Positions 10,966 to 21,093 of a stretch of 64,000 nucleotides of DNA are shown in pieces. The notes beneath the pieces are model-generated. The model searched no databases and was not told the origin of the DNA. It worked only from the letters and a program-made list of their open reading frames with translations. This stretch comes from Gracilaria domingensis (taxonomy: Eukaryota; Rhodophyta; Florideophyceae; Gracilariales; Gracilariaceae), in assembly GCA_022539475.1 (NCBI GenBank), contig VCMS01000065.1, positions 357,054 through 421,053 of the forward strand, written 5' to 3'. A program made the translations under genes and the position numbers. How positions within the stretch are numbered: position 1 is the stretch's first letter; every line of letters begins with the position of its first letter.

Positions 10966-11117
10966 GTTCCTCAAGTAGGGAACCATGCATCTGGGCATGG
11001 TTCCCTACATGAGGAACGGAGAGGATGAGGCGCTTTGCGCCTCATCCTCTCGGAGTGCGTATTTGTTCTACCGATACAGCCGATGGTGGACGTGCAGTCT
11101 GCGGCATCTGCCGCAGA
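10966..11117. repeat. Cluster of three strong hairpins
   Basis: Hairpin 1 (10966-11017): 23-bp arms with one mismatch. Hairpin 2 (11020-11050): a perfect 14-bp stem AGAGGATGAGGCGC with loop TTT. Hairpin 3 (11098-11117): an 8-bp stem TCTGCGGC / GCCGCAGA with loop ATCT. The loops of hairpins 1 and 3, and of the hairpin at 10246-10264, all contain ATCT next to the stem. The close spacing suggests a structured transcript or a non-coding element. Confidence 0.8.
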
Positions 11118-11548
11118 TTGCGCCTACACCCGCTCCATCATGGGGATATGGTACATGTAATATAGCGAAGTAGTGGTTAGCAAAAGCCGTCGATAGAAGA
11201 ATAGATACGAATAAAACGGTATGATTTCATAATGAGCATCATCTGTACTAGCACTAATATTCCATGCGTTGCAGGGTATCATTCCGCAGAAGGTATCGTG
11301 TAATGTGCACCTTAATGGAAACTGAACCTAGACTTCGCGAAATACAGTTCAGGTAGCCCTCGACTAGAGAACTAGCACGAGTGGAAAACCCACCAGTATT
11401 TACTGCACAGCGATTCTGGACGACCCAAGCAATTATCTCCAAATTTTGAAATAATTGATCTCGATATTTTTTCAAAAAATTTACTGGACGACCCTTGCCA
11501 ATTTCTGGACGACCCTGGCCAAAAACTAGCATCTGCAAGAGACAGACG
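11118..11548. other. No gene; short repeated CTGGACGACCC motif
   Basis: The 11-mer CTGGACGACCC recurs three times between about 11410 and 11520 with variable spacing. No protein is recognised. This is the flank into which the 5'-truncated Copia-1a abuts at 11549. Confidence 0.4.
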
Positions 11549-11576
11549 CGACTCCCAAGCAAGGGGGGAACGAGCT

Positions 11577-14195
11577 GAACACGTACTGGACCTGGTACAC
11601 TCTGATATATCGGGTCCAGTGAACGTGAAGTCCTTGGGAGGCTCGCACTACTTTATCACATTCATCGATGACCACAGCCGCTACTGCTTCTTGTACATGC
11701 TCAAGACGAAGGATGAGGTGTTCCGGATGTTCATCAAGTGGCTCAGGTTTGTGGAGAACCAGATGGGCAGGAAAGTGTTAACCATCACCGCTCGCAAGAG
11801 TGTGTTGCGTGCATTACGCACTGACAATGGTGGTGAGTACTTGTCCAATCGGTTCTCCGAAAAGCTTGAGCAGTACGGTATTGAGCATCAACGAACTGTG
11901 CCTTATAATCCACAGCAGAATGGGCTTGCCGAGAGGTTCAACCGCACACTCATGGACTTGGTCAGGTCAATGTTGCATCACAAGAATGTGCCAAAAAGCT
12001 TTTGGGCTGAGGCTCTGAATGTTTCTGTGTATGTGCGCAACAGAGTGACCTGCAAAGCGCTTCCGAGTGACGTGACGCCGTTTGAGCTGTGGCATGGACA
12101 GAAGCCTGATCTGAGCAATCTGCGTGTGTTTGGTAGCCGTTGCTGGTACAAGGTGGTTGATCACAAGTTGAAGAAGCTGGAAGAGCGTGCAGTGAAGGCC
12201 ATCTTCATTGGGTACACTTCAGGCTCCCACGGGTACAAGTTGTGGGACAGCCAGAAGAAGAAGGTGATTGTGTCACGAGATGTGAGGTTTGACGAGTGCT
12301 CTGCAACTGAAAGTGACGAGCACTCTGAAGACGAGGACTATGCGGATATCGACTTGGTCGACAAGTCGGTATCTGCTGAAGCCCCAACCTCCGACACATC
12401 CGCCGATCATTCTGAAGATGATCCTTCTGCACCAGCTTCTCATGAGAGTACCACGAATGCCAGTACGGATGAAGACACAACACCAGTTCCACAAGATGAG
12501 CCGGAAGTGACAGAGACGCAGCCCCTTCGTAGATCCACACGTCAGAGAAAGACGCCATCCTCGTGGTGGCGTGGTGCCAGTGCTTTCCTTACAGCCAGTG
12601 ATGATACTCCTTCGTCGTACGGTGACGCAGTGTCACGTCCTGATTCCGAAGCTTGGAAGAAGGCGATGAAGAGTGAGTAACAATCGTTGATGGAGCACGA
12701 CACGTGGGATCTAGTGCCAAGGCCAGCAGACAGCAACGTGATTTCGTCCAAGTGGGTGTATGTGCAGAAGTATGAGGTTTCGTCATCTGGTGAACCGACA
12801 GTGCGTTACAAGGCTCGTGTGGTTGCAAGAGGCTTCCTGCAGATCGAGGGTGTGGACTTCTCAGAGACATATGCACCTGTGGTGAAGTTCACATCCATCA
12901 GAATGATCCTGTCAGTGACTGCCGTGCGAGACTTTCACTTGCACCAGATGGATGTGAAGACTGCCTTTCTGAACGGTGACCTTGACGAGACAGTGTACAT
13001 GGAGCAGCCAATGGGATTCACACAGCAGGGAAAGGAGGACTTGGTGTGCCGACTGAAGAAAGCGATCTATGGGCTTAGACAAGCACCAAGACAGTGGCAC
13101 GCCAAGATATACGCCTTTCTCGTTGGTGAAATGCACCTCAAGCCGAATGACGCAGACGAGTGTGTCTACACCGGGATCATACTGGGTTTCTTGGTTATCA
13201 TTGCTCTGTATGTTGACGACTTGCTGATTGCGAGTCCGAGCATGAAAACCGTGGAACGTGTGAAGGCAGAGCTGTCAAGTCGTTTCCGCATGAAGGACCT
13301 CAAAGAAGCTCGCATGGTTCTTGGATTTGAAATCCATCGAGACAGAACCAAGCGAGAGCTGTACTTGACTCAGTCAGCGTACACCAACAAGGTCCTGGAG
13401 CGATTTGGCATGCAGCTGTCGAAACCCGTTGACACTCCTATGGAGTGCGGTGTGGACTTGTCTGTTGAGGAGGAAGTGCTCACGCATGTACCGTATCGTC
13501 AGGCGATTGGCTGCCTCATGTATCTGTCTGTGGGAACTCGTCCAGACATCTCATATGCTGTGGCTAAGCTGGCCAAGTATGTTGAGAAGCCAGGAAACAC
13601 TCACTGGAAGGCGGTCAAGCGTGTTCTTCGCTACCTCAATGGCACTACCACGTTCGGGTTGACGTATGGCTCCAGCACCGATTTGCAACTGCACGGCTAT
13701 GTGGACTCTGACTGGGCTGGCGATGTTGCCAACCGCAAGTCCACTAGTGGATACTTGTTCATGATGTGCGGTGGTGCTGTGTCGTGGTCGTCTCGTCAAC
13801 AGGAAGTAGTTGCTCTGTCGAGTGCAGAGGCTGAGTACGTGAGCTTGTGCTCTGGCACCAAGGAGGCGATCTGGCTTAGGCGACTTTGGAACGGCATTGG
13901 CAGTGTGATTGGCATGGAAGCAGACGGGTCTGTGAAGCTGCTGGTTGAACCAACTCCCATGTATGTTGACAACCAAGGCAGCATTGACCTTGCTCGAAAT
14001 GGAGTGGTGAACAGGCGAACCAAGCATATTGAAATTCGGTTCCACTTCACTCGAGAAGCTCTGCAGGCCAAGTCGATTGTGCTGTTCTACTGCCCGACGG
14101 ATTCCATGGTTGCCGACATGCTGAATAAGCCGCTTGCACGAGTGAAGCACGAGAGGTTCCGCGAAGCCGGTGGTGTGATTCACATAGAAGTTTGA
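11577..14195 (+). pseudogene. Copia-1a polyprotein: integrase core, RT, RNase H
   Basis: One frame of about 870 codons broken only by TAA 12678-12680, where Copia-1b and 1c have a Tyr codon (KSEYQ). A 6-G run at the 5' end (7 in Copia-1b) puts the frame out upstream. Integrase core: HSDISGPV (first Asp), LRTDNGGEY (second Asp), NGLAERFNR (Glu). After an acidic/Ser-rich linker: RT with TWDLVPRP, ARGFLQIEGVDFSETYAPV, DVKTAFLNGDLDETVYMEQP and the catalytic YVDDLL. RNase H: YVDSDWAGD, SSAEAEYVSL and ADMLNKPL. This is the standard Copia order. It is the only one of the three Copia-1 copies with the RT N-terminal segment uninterrupted. Confidence 0.93.
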
Positions 14196-14215
14196 AGTCA
14201 GTGACAGAGGGGGGG

Positions 14216-15001
14216 TGTTGGATGTTGACCCTGTGCTGTCACTGAAAACCAAAAGTGCTGGGGAGCATGGGCTGTTTCGGAGGGTGCCGTTGGAAAAGCG
14301 CATATGCGCCTCTGAGCAAACTCAACGTGAAACGGGCTTCTGATTGGCTACTGCAAATGGTCATATGCATTGTGGTTGGTACAAGTGTTGTGGCGCTAAT
14401 GGGTTGTTTCCAGGGTACACGTGTGTAGCTAATACACTGGGCATGCTGTACATAATGCACAGGGTACACACGTATGTACGTGGACATGTAGGACAGCTTC
14501 ATGTGACTTCGGCACTATGGTGAAGAGTAGATGCGGTGTCAAGAGGATTACAGTGTGGTGTTGTTGGTGACGTAGAACTTGGAGTGAGTTTGTGGTGACG
14601 TGTTAGTTGGTGAGCTTGTACGTAACTGTTATGGAGGCGTGTACGGATTACAGTGTGTTGGCACTATGTGAATCTGTGCATGGTCATGGTTATGTGTAGG
14701 CACGTAACTTGATGTGCACGGTTGTGCACTGTTGTGCGTTGTTGTGCTTTGTTGTTGTAAGCTGTCATGATAGTGTGGCAGTGTTACCATGTTATGTTAA
14801 AAGATGATTGGTAGTATTGAGTGTCTCTAGCTAGTGGTTTAGGTATTGCTTGGAGTTGGATTTGTGCGATGGTTGCGCAAAGAAGTTCTATATAAGCGGT
14901 GACTCGAGCGCCTCCAAGTAAATTCCGAGCCAGAGCTGGCGAACTTCCCTTCATTCCCGTATCCTTTCTTCAACTTTCCCTTTCAGCTTCAACCTCTATC
15001 A
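14216..15001 (+). repeat. LTR-A copy 1 (786 bp), shared by Copia-1a and Copia-2
   Basis: It starts TGTTGGATG and ends CTCTATCA (TG...CA). It contains a TGTTGTGC-type microrepeat (about 14720-14760) and a TATATAAG box. Unlike LTR-A copy 2 it is not followed by a primer-binding site: CGATACCACTGG comes next, already in Copia-2 DNA. Confidence 0.88.
14890..14897 (+). promoter_or_regulatory. LTR TATA box
   Basis: TATATAAG about 105 bp before the LTR end, conserved in position in LTR-A copies 1, 2 and 3 and in LTR-B. Confidence 0.65.
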
Positions 15002-18000
15002 CGATACCACTGGTACTGATGGTCAGGGATCCTCTGTGGACCCCATTCGCACATTGGCTAAGCGTGAAAAGGCCTGTGGCATCATCATTTGTGCACTTGG
15101 CGATGCTCCGTTGCGTGTCGTTATGGATGTGGATGATGATCCGGCACAAATGCTCAAGATGCTCGATGCACGTTATGCATCTAATCGAACTGTTTCCCGC
15201 ATCGCGGTTCAGACTCAACTATTCCGAATGTCGTACAATTGGCAGAACATGTCTGAGTATGTCGGTCAATTCACTGCACTGTTCTCACAGTTGGATCGCA
15301 TGGGCAAGGATGCTGCCATTCCAGAAACTCATAAGGCTCCTATGCTTTTGGCTTCTATTGATCCGCAAAGTTTTTTTGGAGTCGACGGCCGCGGCGTTGC
15401 GCACTAAAGAAATATCCGAACTGACTTGGGACTACGTTGCTACCACACTCATCGATGAGTACAATGCACGTCATATAACCTCTGGGCGTAGTCGCAGCCG
15501 CAAGAAGAACAGAGGAAAAGGTTCTGGAAGGCAGTCTGGCTCTTCTATGAGTGCAAACAATCGTGATGGACATGACTCCGATGATACTTCTACTGCTCGT
15601 GCACTGGCGGCTGGCAGCACCAATGGTCATCACTGCGACTTTTGTGATCGTGATGGACACACCCAGGATCGATGCTACATGAACCCGGACAATCCGGACA
15701 ATCATTTGCCGAAGAGTATTCTGGACAAGTTGGCATTCAAGTCCAAGGAGAAGCCGAAGACATCTTCAAAATCTTCCGGTAAATCGTCCAAGATCAAAAT
15801 AGCGGGCATGTGTATGGAGAAAGCAACGGTTCTTCCACCCAAACACAGAGACATGGACACGTACGCCGATAGTGGAGCGACCTCACACTACTTCCATTCG
15901 GCTTCCGCATTCGTTCCCAGTACACTGCATGACGTGGAGGGGCGTGTTATACAACTTGCAGATAAGACATGTGTGTCTGCAACTCAGCGTGGAGATGTGA
16001 TTCTACCTTTCGAGAATGTGAACCTACGACTTACAGATGCGTTACTGGTTCCTTCCATGGAGTACAACTTGGTCTCTGTCGGATGCTTGGCCGACAAACT
16101 TATTGAGTCACGTCTCCGTTCGGCAAATGTTCGTCTAATTCATGACAATGGTTTGCAAATTGGGTCAGGGAAGCGCGACAAACGTTCCGGACTGTACACC
16201 CTCCCGGAACCTGTAGTGCATCTCACTCACGAACACGGTCTTGTCTCCCGCCAAGTGGACTTAGATTGTGCATTGAAGGCGTCGATGACTGCTTTGACAG
16301 AGCTGTGGCACCGCCGACTTGCGCACATGAACTTCAGAGACTTGCAAGTTGTTCATAGACATGCAGACGGTGTACCAACTGTTACCCAAATGGAGGAGGT
16401 ATGTCGGCCATGCCGTCTTGGAAAAGCGCACAAACTACCGTTTCCTGGCTCATTCGTCCGCAAATCATCAGTTGGTGACAAAGTGCACACTAACATCATC
16501 GGTCCACTCACTCTGTCGTTCCCGGATAGGTTCAGATATGCATCAGCATTTGTGGATGACCACTCACGATATGTTCTCATTGGATTCATGAAACATCGTA
16601 GCGAACTCAATGATGTATATGATGCTGTCGCGCAGAAGCTCAAGCAGCCTGGAGGAGTGGTGGTGAAGAAACTGCACTCGGATGAAGCTAAGGAGTACAT
16701 TGCGTTGCAAGAGAATCCCGACAATGCATTTGAGGATACTTCTTTCTCACCTCCGTACACTCCGGAACACAACGCCATAGCCGAGCGCATCAATCGCACC
16801 ATGGAGGAAGCTGCTCGAGCTATGCCCATCCAGGCTAATCTGCCGGAAAGTTTGTCGGTGTTTGCGTTGAAACATTTACTGTTCGTGCCGAACCGTGTTC
16901 CACATTCAACTACTGGGAGCACTCCGTACTCGTTAATGACTGGCAACAGGCCGACGTTGAAGCACACTCGTGTATTTGGATGTGCTGCTTTCGTACTCAA
17001 GATGATCGAAAGAACCAAGTTCGAGTCTCGTGCACTTGAGGGGGTGTACTTGCAGACTCTTGAGCATGGTGTGTTTGAAATACTTGTTAGGAATGATGAT
17101 GGTATACCGCGCATCATGCGCTCTCGTCACGTCACCTTTGATGAGGATTCGTTCCCTGGTGCCGAATACTTGGAGGAGTACATGGAGGATGAAAGTGCAT
17201 CTGACATTGACTACAGTACTGACTCCGCGTCATGTTCTGACTCCTACGGCTCGTATTCAGCTGACCACGTTGACGAAGTAGATTTGGATGGCATTTGTGA
17301 CAATCTGAACGTCCCTGATGACGAATCCGATCATATCGCCGAAGACGCAGCCCTTGCACCAAGTAATGAAAGCAATGATGGTGAATTGGATCATGCTGAG
17401 AGTGCCAGCTCCAGTGATGAAAGTGAGCAGGAGCCCGGGACTAACACTGATCACGAGCCCGCTGATGACACCAGCGACTCTACCGAACCACCGCGATACC
17501 CGCAACGCACACGTCGTGCACCGCGCAGGTGGTTCATGGCCGCTTCTGCAACCCGTTCTGCGGTTGAGGTTACGACAAGTGATGAACCCACGCTCAAGGA
17601 AGCAATGTCTGCGACGCCCATCGAGCAAAGCTTGTGGCGGGCAGCCATCGAAGATGAGCTTGCATCACTTGAGTCGAAGAATACTTGGCGCGAGGAGCAA
17701 TCTCCTGCACAGCAACCACTCCCCACGCACATTGTTCTCAAGGTAAAGCGCAATGCCGATGGTTCAGTCGAACGCTTCAAGGCTCGAGTGGTGGCCGGTG
17801 GTAATCATCAGACCTTTGGTGGGAACTACATAGAGACATATGCACCAGTGGTTTCTTTCGGCATAGTACGTTTCTTCCTGTACTTGACCTTATGTTTGCA
17901 AATGTACATTGCTCAGGTGGATGTGAAGACTGCATTCCTCAACGGAGATCTCGACGAGGACGTGTGGGTGATGTCACCGCGTGGTGTTCCAGGACTTGGC

Positions 18001-19120
18001 TCACGATGCTACAAGCTTCAAAAGGCAATGTATGGACTGAAGCAAGCACATCTAGCCTGGCACACCAAGTTCACACGCGACCTTGCAGCCATTGGTTTTG
18101 AAGAGCTGCCAAGCGCACCTTGCGTGTTCCGACGCGCCAGTGAACAAAAAGGCTACACCTACATCCTGGTGTACGTTGACGATCTGCTAATCTTCACTCC
18201 GTCCACGGAAGAGCGATCTGGGATCTTGGAGGAGCTTAGGAGTCTGTACGAGATTCGCGTTGAGAATAAAATAACGCTCTACCTTGGTGTTGAACTTACT
18301 TGGAGTGTAGACGACGATGGTCGACTAACTGGCGTTCAGCTTGGTCAACCCTTATACATTGAAGGCATGCTTCGACGCTTTGGTCTCGACAACTCCAAGC
18401 CTGCTCGCAGTCCAATGGTAGAGTCATTCTTCTCCGGACTTGCGGAGGAGGAGGACAAATCGGCTCAGGATGTGCAGTTGTACCAGCAGATGATCGGGTC
18501 TCTGCTGTACTTGGCACTTCGCACTCGCGTGGATATTCTTGCACCGGTACTCATTCTTGCTCGTTACCAAAGCAATCCAACGGCATACTGTCATAGAGCT
18601 GCGAAACGAGTGCTGCGCTACCTACAGGGTACTCGGCATCATGGATTGAACTACCGCCCTGGCTCCCTGGATATGGAGGCGTATGTTGATTCAGACTTTG
18701 CTGGTGACCAGGTCGGATCGCAAGTCCATGTCCGGGTATGTGATCAAGTTCGGTTCGGCCGTGGTGTTCTTCGGTGCGAAGAAGCAAGCTTCAGTTGCTT
18801 TGTCTACTGCAGAGGCTGAATACTATGCCCTGACCATGGCGGTGCAGGAGATTGTGTGGATGAAACGCGTGCTCTCCGAACTTGATATGGGCATCAGTGG
18901 TGCAGTTCCTCTCCACTGGGACAACCAGGTTGCGATCGACTGGAGTGCAGGTGAACGGTGCCAGTCAGGTAGGGCTAAGCACATTGATGTGAAACTGCAT
19001 TTCATTAGAGATTTGGTAAAGGATTCTGTGATTGATGTGAAGTATGTGCCGAGTGAGTTAAACGACGCAGACATTCTCACCAAGCCCCTTGGTCCGTTAG
19101 GTGCCCAGGCAATCATGTAG
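15002..19120 (+). mobile_element. Copia-2 interior, chimeric between two LTR-A copies
   Basis: A different Copia family (internal proteins clearly diverged from Copia-1) lying exactly between two LTR-A copies. It has no primer-binding site and no leader, because gag begins in mid-protein right after the LTR. It has no polypurine tract, because the final TAG (19118-19120) touches the next LTR. The LTRs therefore appear borrowed from Copia-1. No target duplication is seen around the pair. Confidence 0.85.
15009..19120 (+). pseudogene. Copia-2 gag-pol, two frameshifts
   Basis: Gag (UBN2-like) starts truncated with TLAKREKACGIIICAL and runs to DPQS, where a 7-T run (15371-15377) carries one T too many; one base fewer restores FLESTAAALRTKEISELTW. 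A zinc knuckle (CDFCDRDGHTQDRC), protease (YADSGATSHY, DSGA intact), integrase HHCC (LWHRRLAHMN ... CRPCRLG) and core follow. The first integrase Asp looks replaced: HTNIIGPL where the family has D before the hydrophobic-GP box. SDEAKEY and NAIAERINR are present. RT has DVKTAFLNGDLDEDV and YVDDLLIF. One inserted base near 18712, in the RNase H YVDSDFAGD box, moves the frame to SDRKSMSGY and STAEAEYYAL, ending at TAG 19118-19120. Confidence 0.9.
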
Positions 19121-19898
19121 TGTTGGATGGTGACCCTGTGCTGTCACTGAAAACCAAAAGTGCTGGAGAGCATGGGCTGTTTTGGAGGGTGCCGTTGGAA
19201 AAGCGCATATGCGCCTCTGTGCAAACTCAACGTGAAACGGGCTTCTGATTGGCTACTGCAAATGGTCATATGCATTGTGGTTCGTACAAGTGTTGTGGCG
19301 CTAATCGGTTGTTTCCGGGGTACACGTGTGTAGCTAGTACACTGGGCATACTGTACATGATGCACAGGGTACACACGTATGTACGTGGACATTTAGGACA
19401 GCTTGGTGTAACTTGGACACTATGGTGAAGAGTTGATGCGGTGTCAAGAGGATTACAGTGTGGTGTTGTTGGTGACGTAGGACTTGGAGTGAGTTTGTGG
19501 TGAAGTGTTGTTGGTGAGCTTGTACGTAACTGTTATGGTGTCGTGTAGGGATTACAGTGTGTTGGCACTATGTGAATCTGTGCATGGTCATGGTTATGTG
19601 TAGGCACGTAAGTTGTTGTGCACTGTTGTGCGCTGTTGTGCTTTGTTGTTGTAAGCTGCCATGATAGTGTGGGAGTGTTACCATGTTATGTTAGAAGATG
19701 ATTGGTAGTATTGAGTGTCTCTAGCTAGTGGTTTAGGTATTGCTTGGAGTTGGAGGTTTGCGATGGTTGCGCAAAATAGTTCTATATATGCGGTGACTCG
19801 AGCACCTCCAAGTAAATTCCGAGCCAGAGCTGGCGAACTTCCTTTCATTCCCCCCATCCTTTCTCTCAACCTTCCCTTTTCAGCTATAACCTCCATCA
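19121..19898 (+). repeat. LTR-A copy 2 (778 bp), 5' LTR of Copia-1b
   Basis: It starts TGTTGGATGG and ends CTCCATCA. It differs from copy 1 by roughly one base in twenty in the parts compared by eye. It is directly followed by the primer-binding site. A TATATAT box lies at 19783-19789 and the TGTTGTGC microrepeat at about 19615-19645. It serves at once as right border of Copia-2 and 5' LTR of Copia-1b. Confidence 0.9.
19783..19789 (+). promoter_or_regulatory. LTR TATA box of Copia-1b
   Basis: CTATATATG, at the same LTR position as TATATAAG in the other copies. Confidence 0.6.
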
Positions 19899-19912
19899 GG
19901 TTATGGGCCCAG
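19899..19912 (+). promoter_or_regulatory. Primer-binding site for initiator tRNA-Met half molecule
   Basis: GGTTATGGGCCCAG directly follows the LTR. It is complementary to CUGGGCCCAUAACC, the anticodon stem-loop segment of eukaryotic initiator tRNA-Met, not to a tRNA 3' end. Drosophila copia is the known case of priming from such an internal half-tRNA. The same site follows LTR-B and the Copia-1c LTR. Confidence 0.88.
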
Positions 19913-21093
19913 CCCCGCTGAACTCTGCCATTATCGTTCGTCTATAGCCGCTCTCCCTCACCGCCGTTTACCCGCTTCGCTGTTTTCCCTTCTCTGTCCT
20001 TTCGTCGTTGCGTCGGGTGTGTTGACCGTGTTGCTGGTTGGTGTTGATCTTCTCCTTTCGGTTTTGCGTTCCTCCCTGAGGGCGTTGTGGTGGTAGTGGT
20101 TCGACGTTGATCCTGTATCGTAATTGTGTTTGGGCGCTCGTTGTTGCCCGTGTTGTCGATCGTTATCCGTTTCGTTTGGTCTCCCTCTGTCGTTATTGTT
20201 GGGATCCCCGCGTCGTCTTGCGGGTTCTGATCCGAGAGGTTGAGGACCATTTGTTGTTGAAGTCTGTGCACTGCGTGTGCTCAGCGTTTGGGGTTGTCAT
20301 CTGAGGTCCAGCGACGAGCGGTTGATCCGAGCAATCAGGGACGTTAGTCTGGCGGCTTGAACCAAAGCGGACGTGCTGTCTGGCGGGCTCCTACCGGTCC
20401 TTCGGAGCGGATAACGGTGTCGGTCAAAAGACCTGGTAGTACCGCGAGTGCTGAAGTGGACGGGGTGCCGTGACGTACTGTTGGACTTGGGTGGCTCACC
20501 TTTGTTGTTGTTTACCTGACTTTGTGTCGGGTTCTTGATCTGTGGTGAAGGCAAACCGAAACGAGCTTTCGATCCGTGCAACCTCGGTTGAGCGGGGAGG
20601 CGACGTACCGAAGGCTGACCTCCTTTTCAGGATCAGGCCGCGTGTGGCCATTATTGTCTGCTCGTTAGGAGCGTACCTTGGTTTGTCATAGTAGCTGCAG
20701 TTTCGAGGTCGCGCAAGTTCTTGCAAGAGGCCAGATTGGGTTAAGTGGTGAAGACATATCTTTGGTCACTAACCATCCTTTGAACGCCTCGTAGAGAGCA
20801 ACGCGCCTTCTCCTGGAACGCAGGAGGAGGTAGACTGCAGAAGTCGTTTCCTACCCGGAGGGTCTCCGGGGGTCAGGGGTCCGATCCCCTAGGGTACTGG
20901 GAATTTAGTTCCTGCCAGTGGTCCCGACTATTGAAATTTTTGTTGTTTGTCGTTGTTGTTGTTTGCAGTTGTTGTTGTTTGCTGCTGTTGTTTGCTGCTG
21001 TTGTTTACTGTCGTTGTTTGCTGTCGTTGTTTGCCGTTGCCGTCTACCCGCCACCGGCGTATTTGATTTGCTCCCCTGTTCCCTTCTTACATC
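19913..21093 (+). other. Copia-1b untranslated leader
   Basis: About 1.2 kb with no convincing ORF. It contains the structured module 20340-20850, a hairpin CCGGAG-GGT-CTCCGG near 20860, a GGGG-TCCGAT-CCCC hairpin, and a TTGTTG/CTGTTG-rich stretch (about 20940-21040) just before the gag ATG. The leader is conserved in Copia-1c and, up to about 27290, in the LTR-B element. Confidence 0.8.
20340..20850 (+). other. Structured leader RNA module (shared with the MULE)
   Basis: The order is: a CTTCGG loop, GGATAACGGTGTC, a GGTC-AAAA-GACC stem, CTGGT; then a hairpin GAAGA-CATA-TCTTT and CGCCTCGTAGAG, ending near CTGCAGAAGTCG. The same boxes in the same order occur in Copia-1c (minus strand, about 32690-33120, GGTC-GGAA-GACC), in the LTR-B leader (about 26740-27220) and in the MULE transposase leader (48080-48372, GGTC-GAGA-GACC). 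Changes fall in loops or keep pairing, which suggests an RNA fold. Function unknown. Confidence 0.7.

Larger units (their letters stand above)
11549..15001 (+). mobile_element. Copia-1a, 5'-truncated, with its 3' LTR
   Basis: Similarity to Copia-1b starts abruptly at CGACTCCCAAGCAAGG (11549), inside the integrase region. The 5' LTR, leader, gag, protease and integrase zinc finger are missing. It ends with a purine tract (GACAGAGGGGGG, 14204-14215) that acts as polypurine tract, directly followed by the LTR at 14216-15001. That LTR is shared with the following chimeric Copia-2. Confidence 0.88.

Noticed and set aside
20340-20850. Possible 5S rRNA, SRP RNA or group I intron core in the Copia leader
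   Set aside because: CCTGGTAGTAC and the AAGACATATCTT stretch recall 5S rRNA and the group I S-element, but the rest of the required sequence and spacing is absent from all four copies.
20860-20905. tRNA T-arm-like hairpin GGGG-TCCGAT-CCCC
   Set aside because: The loop is six bases, not seven, and no D arm, anticodon arm or acceptor stem can be paired around it.
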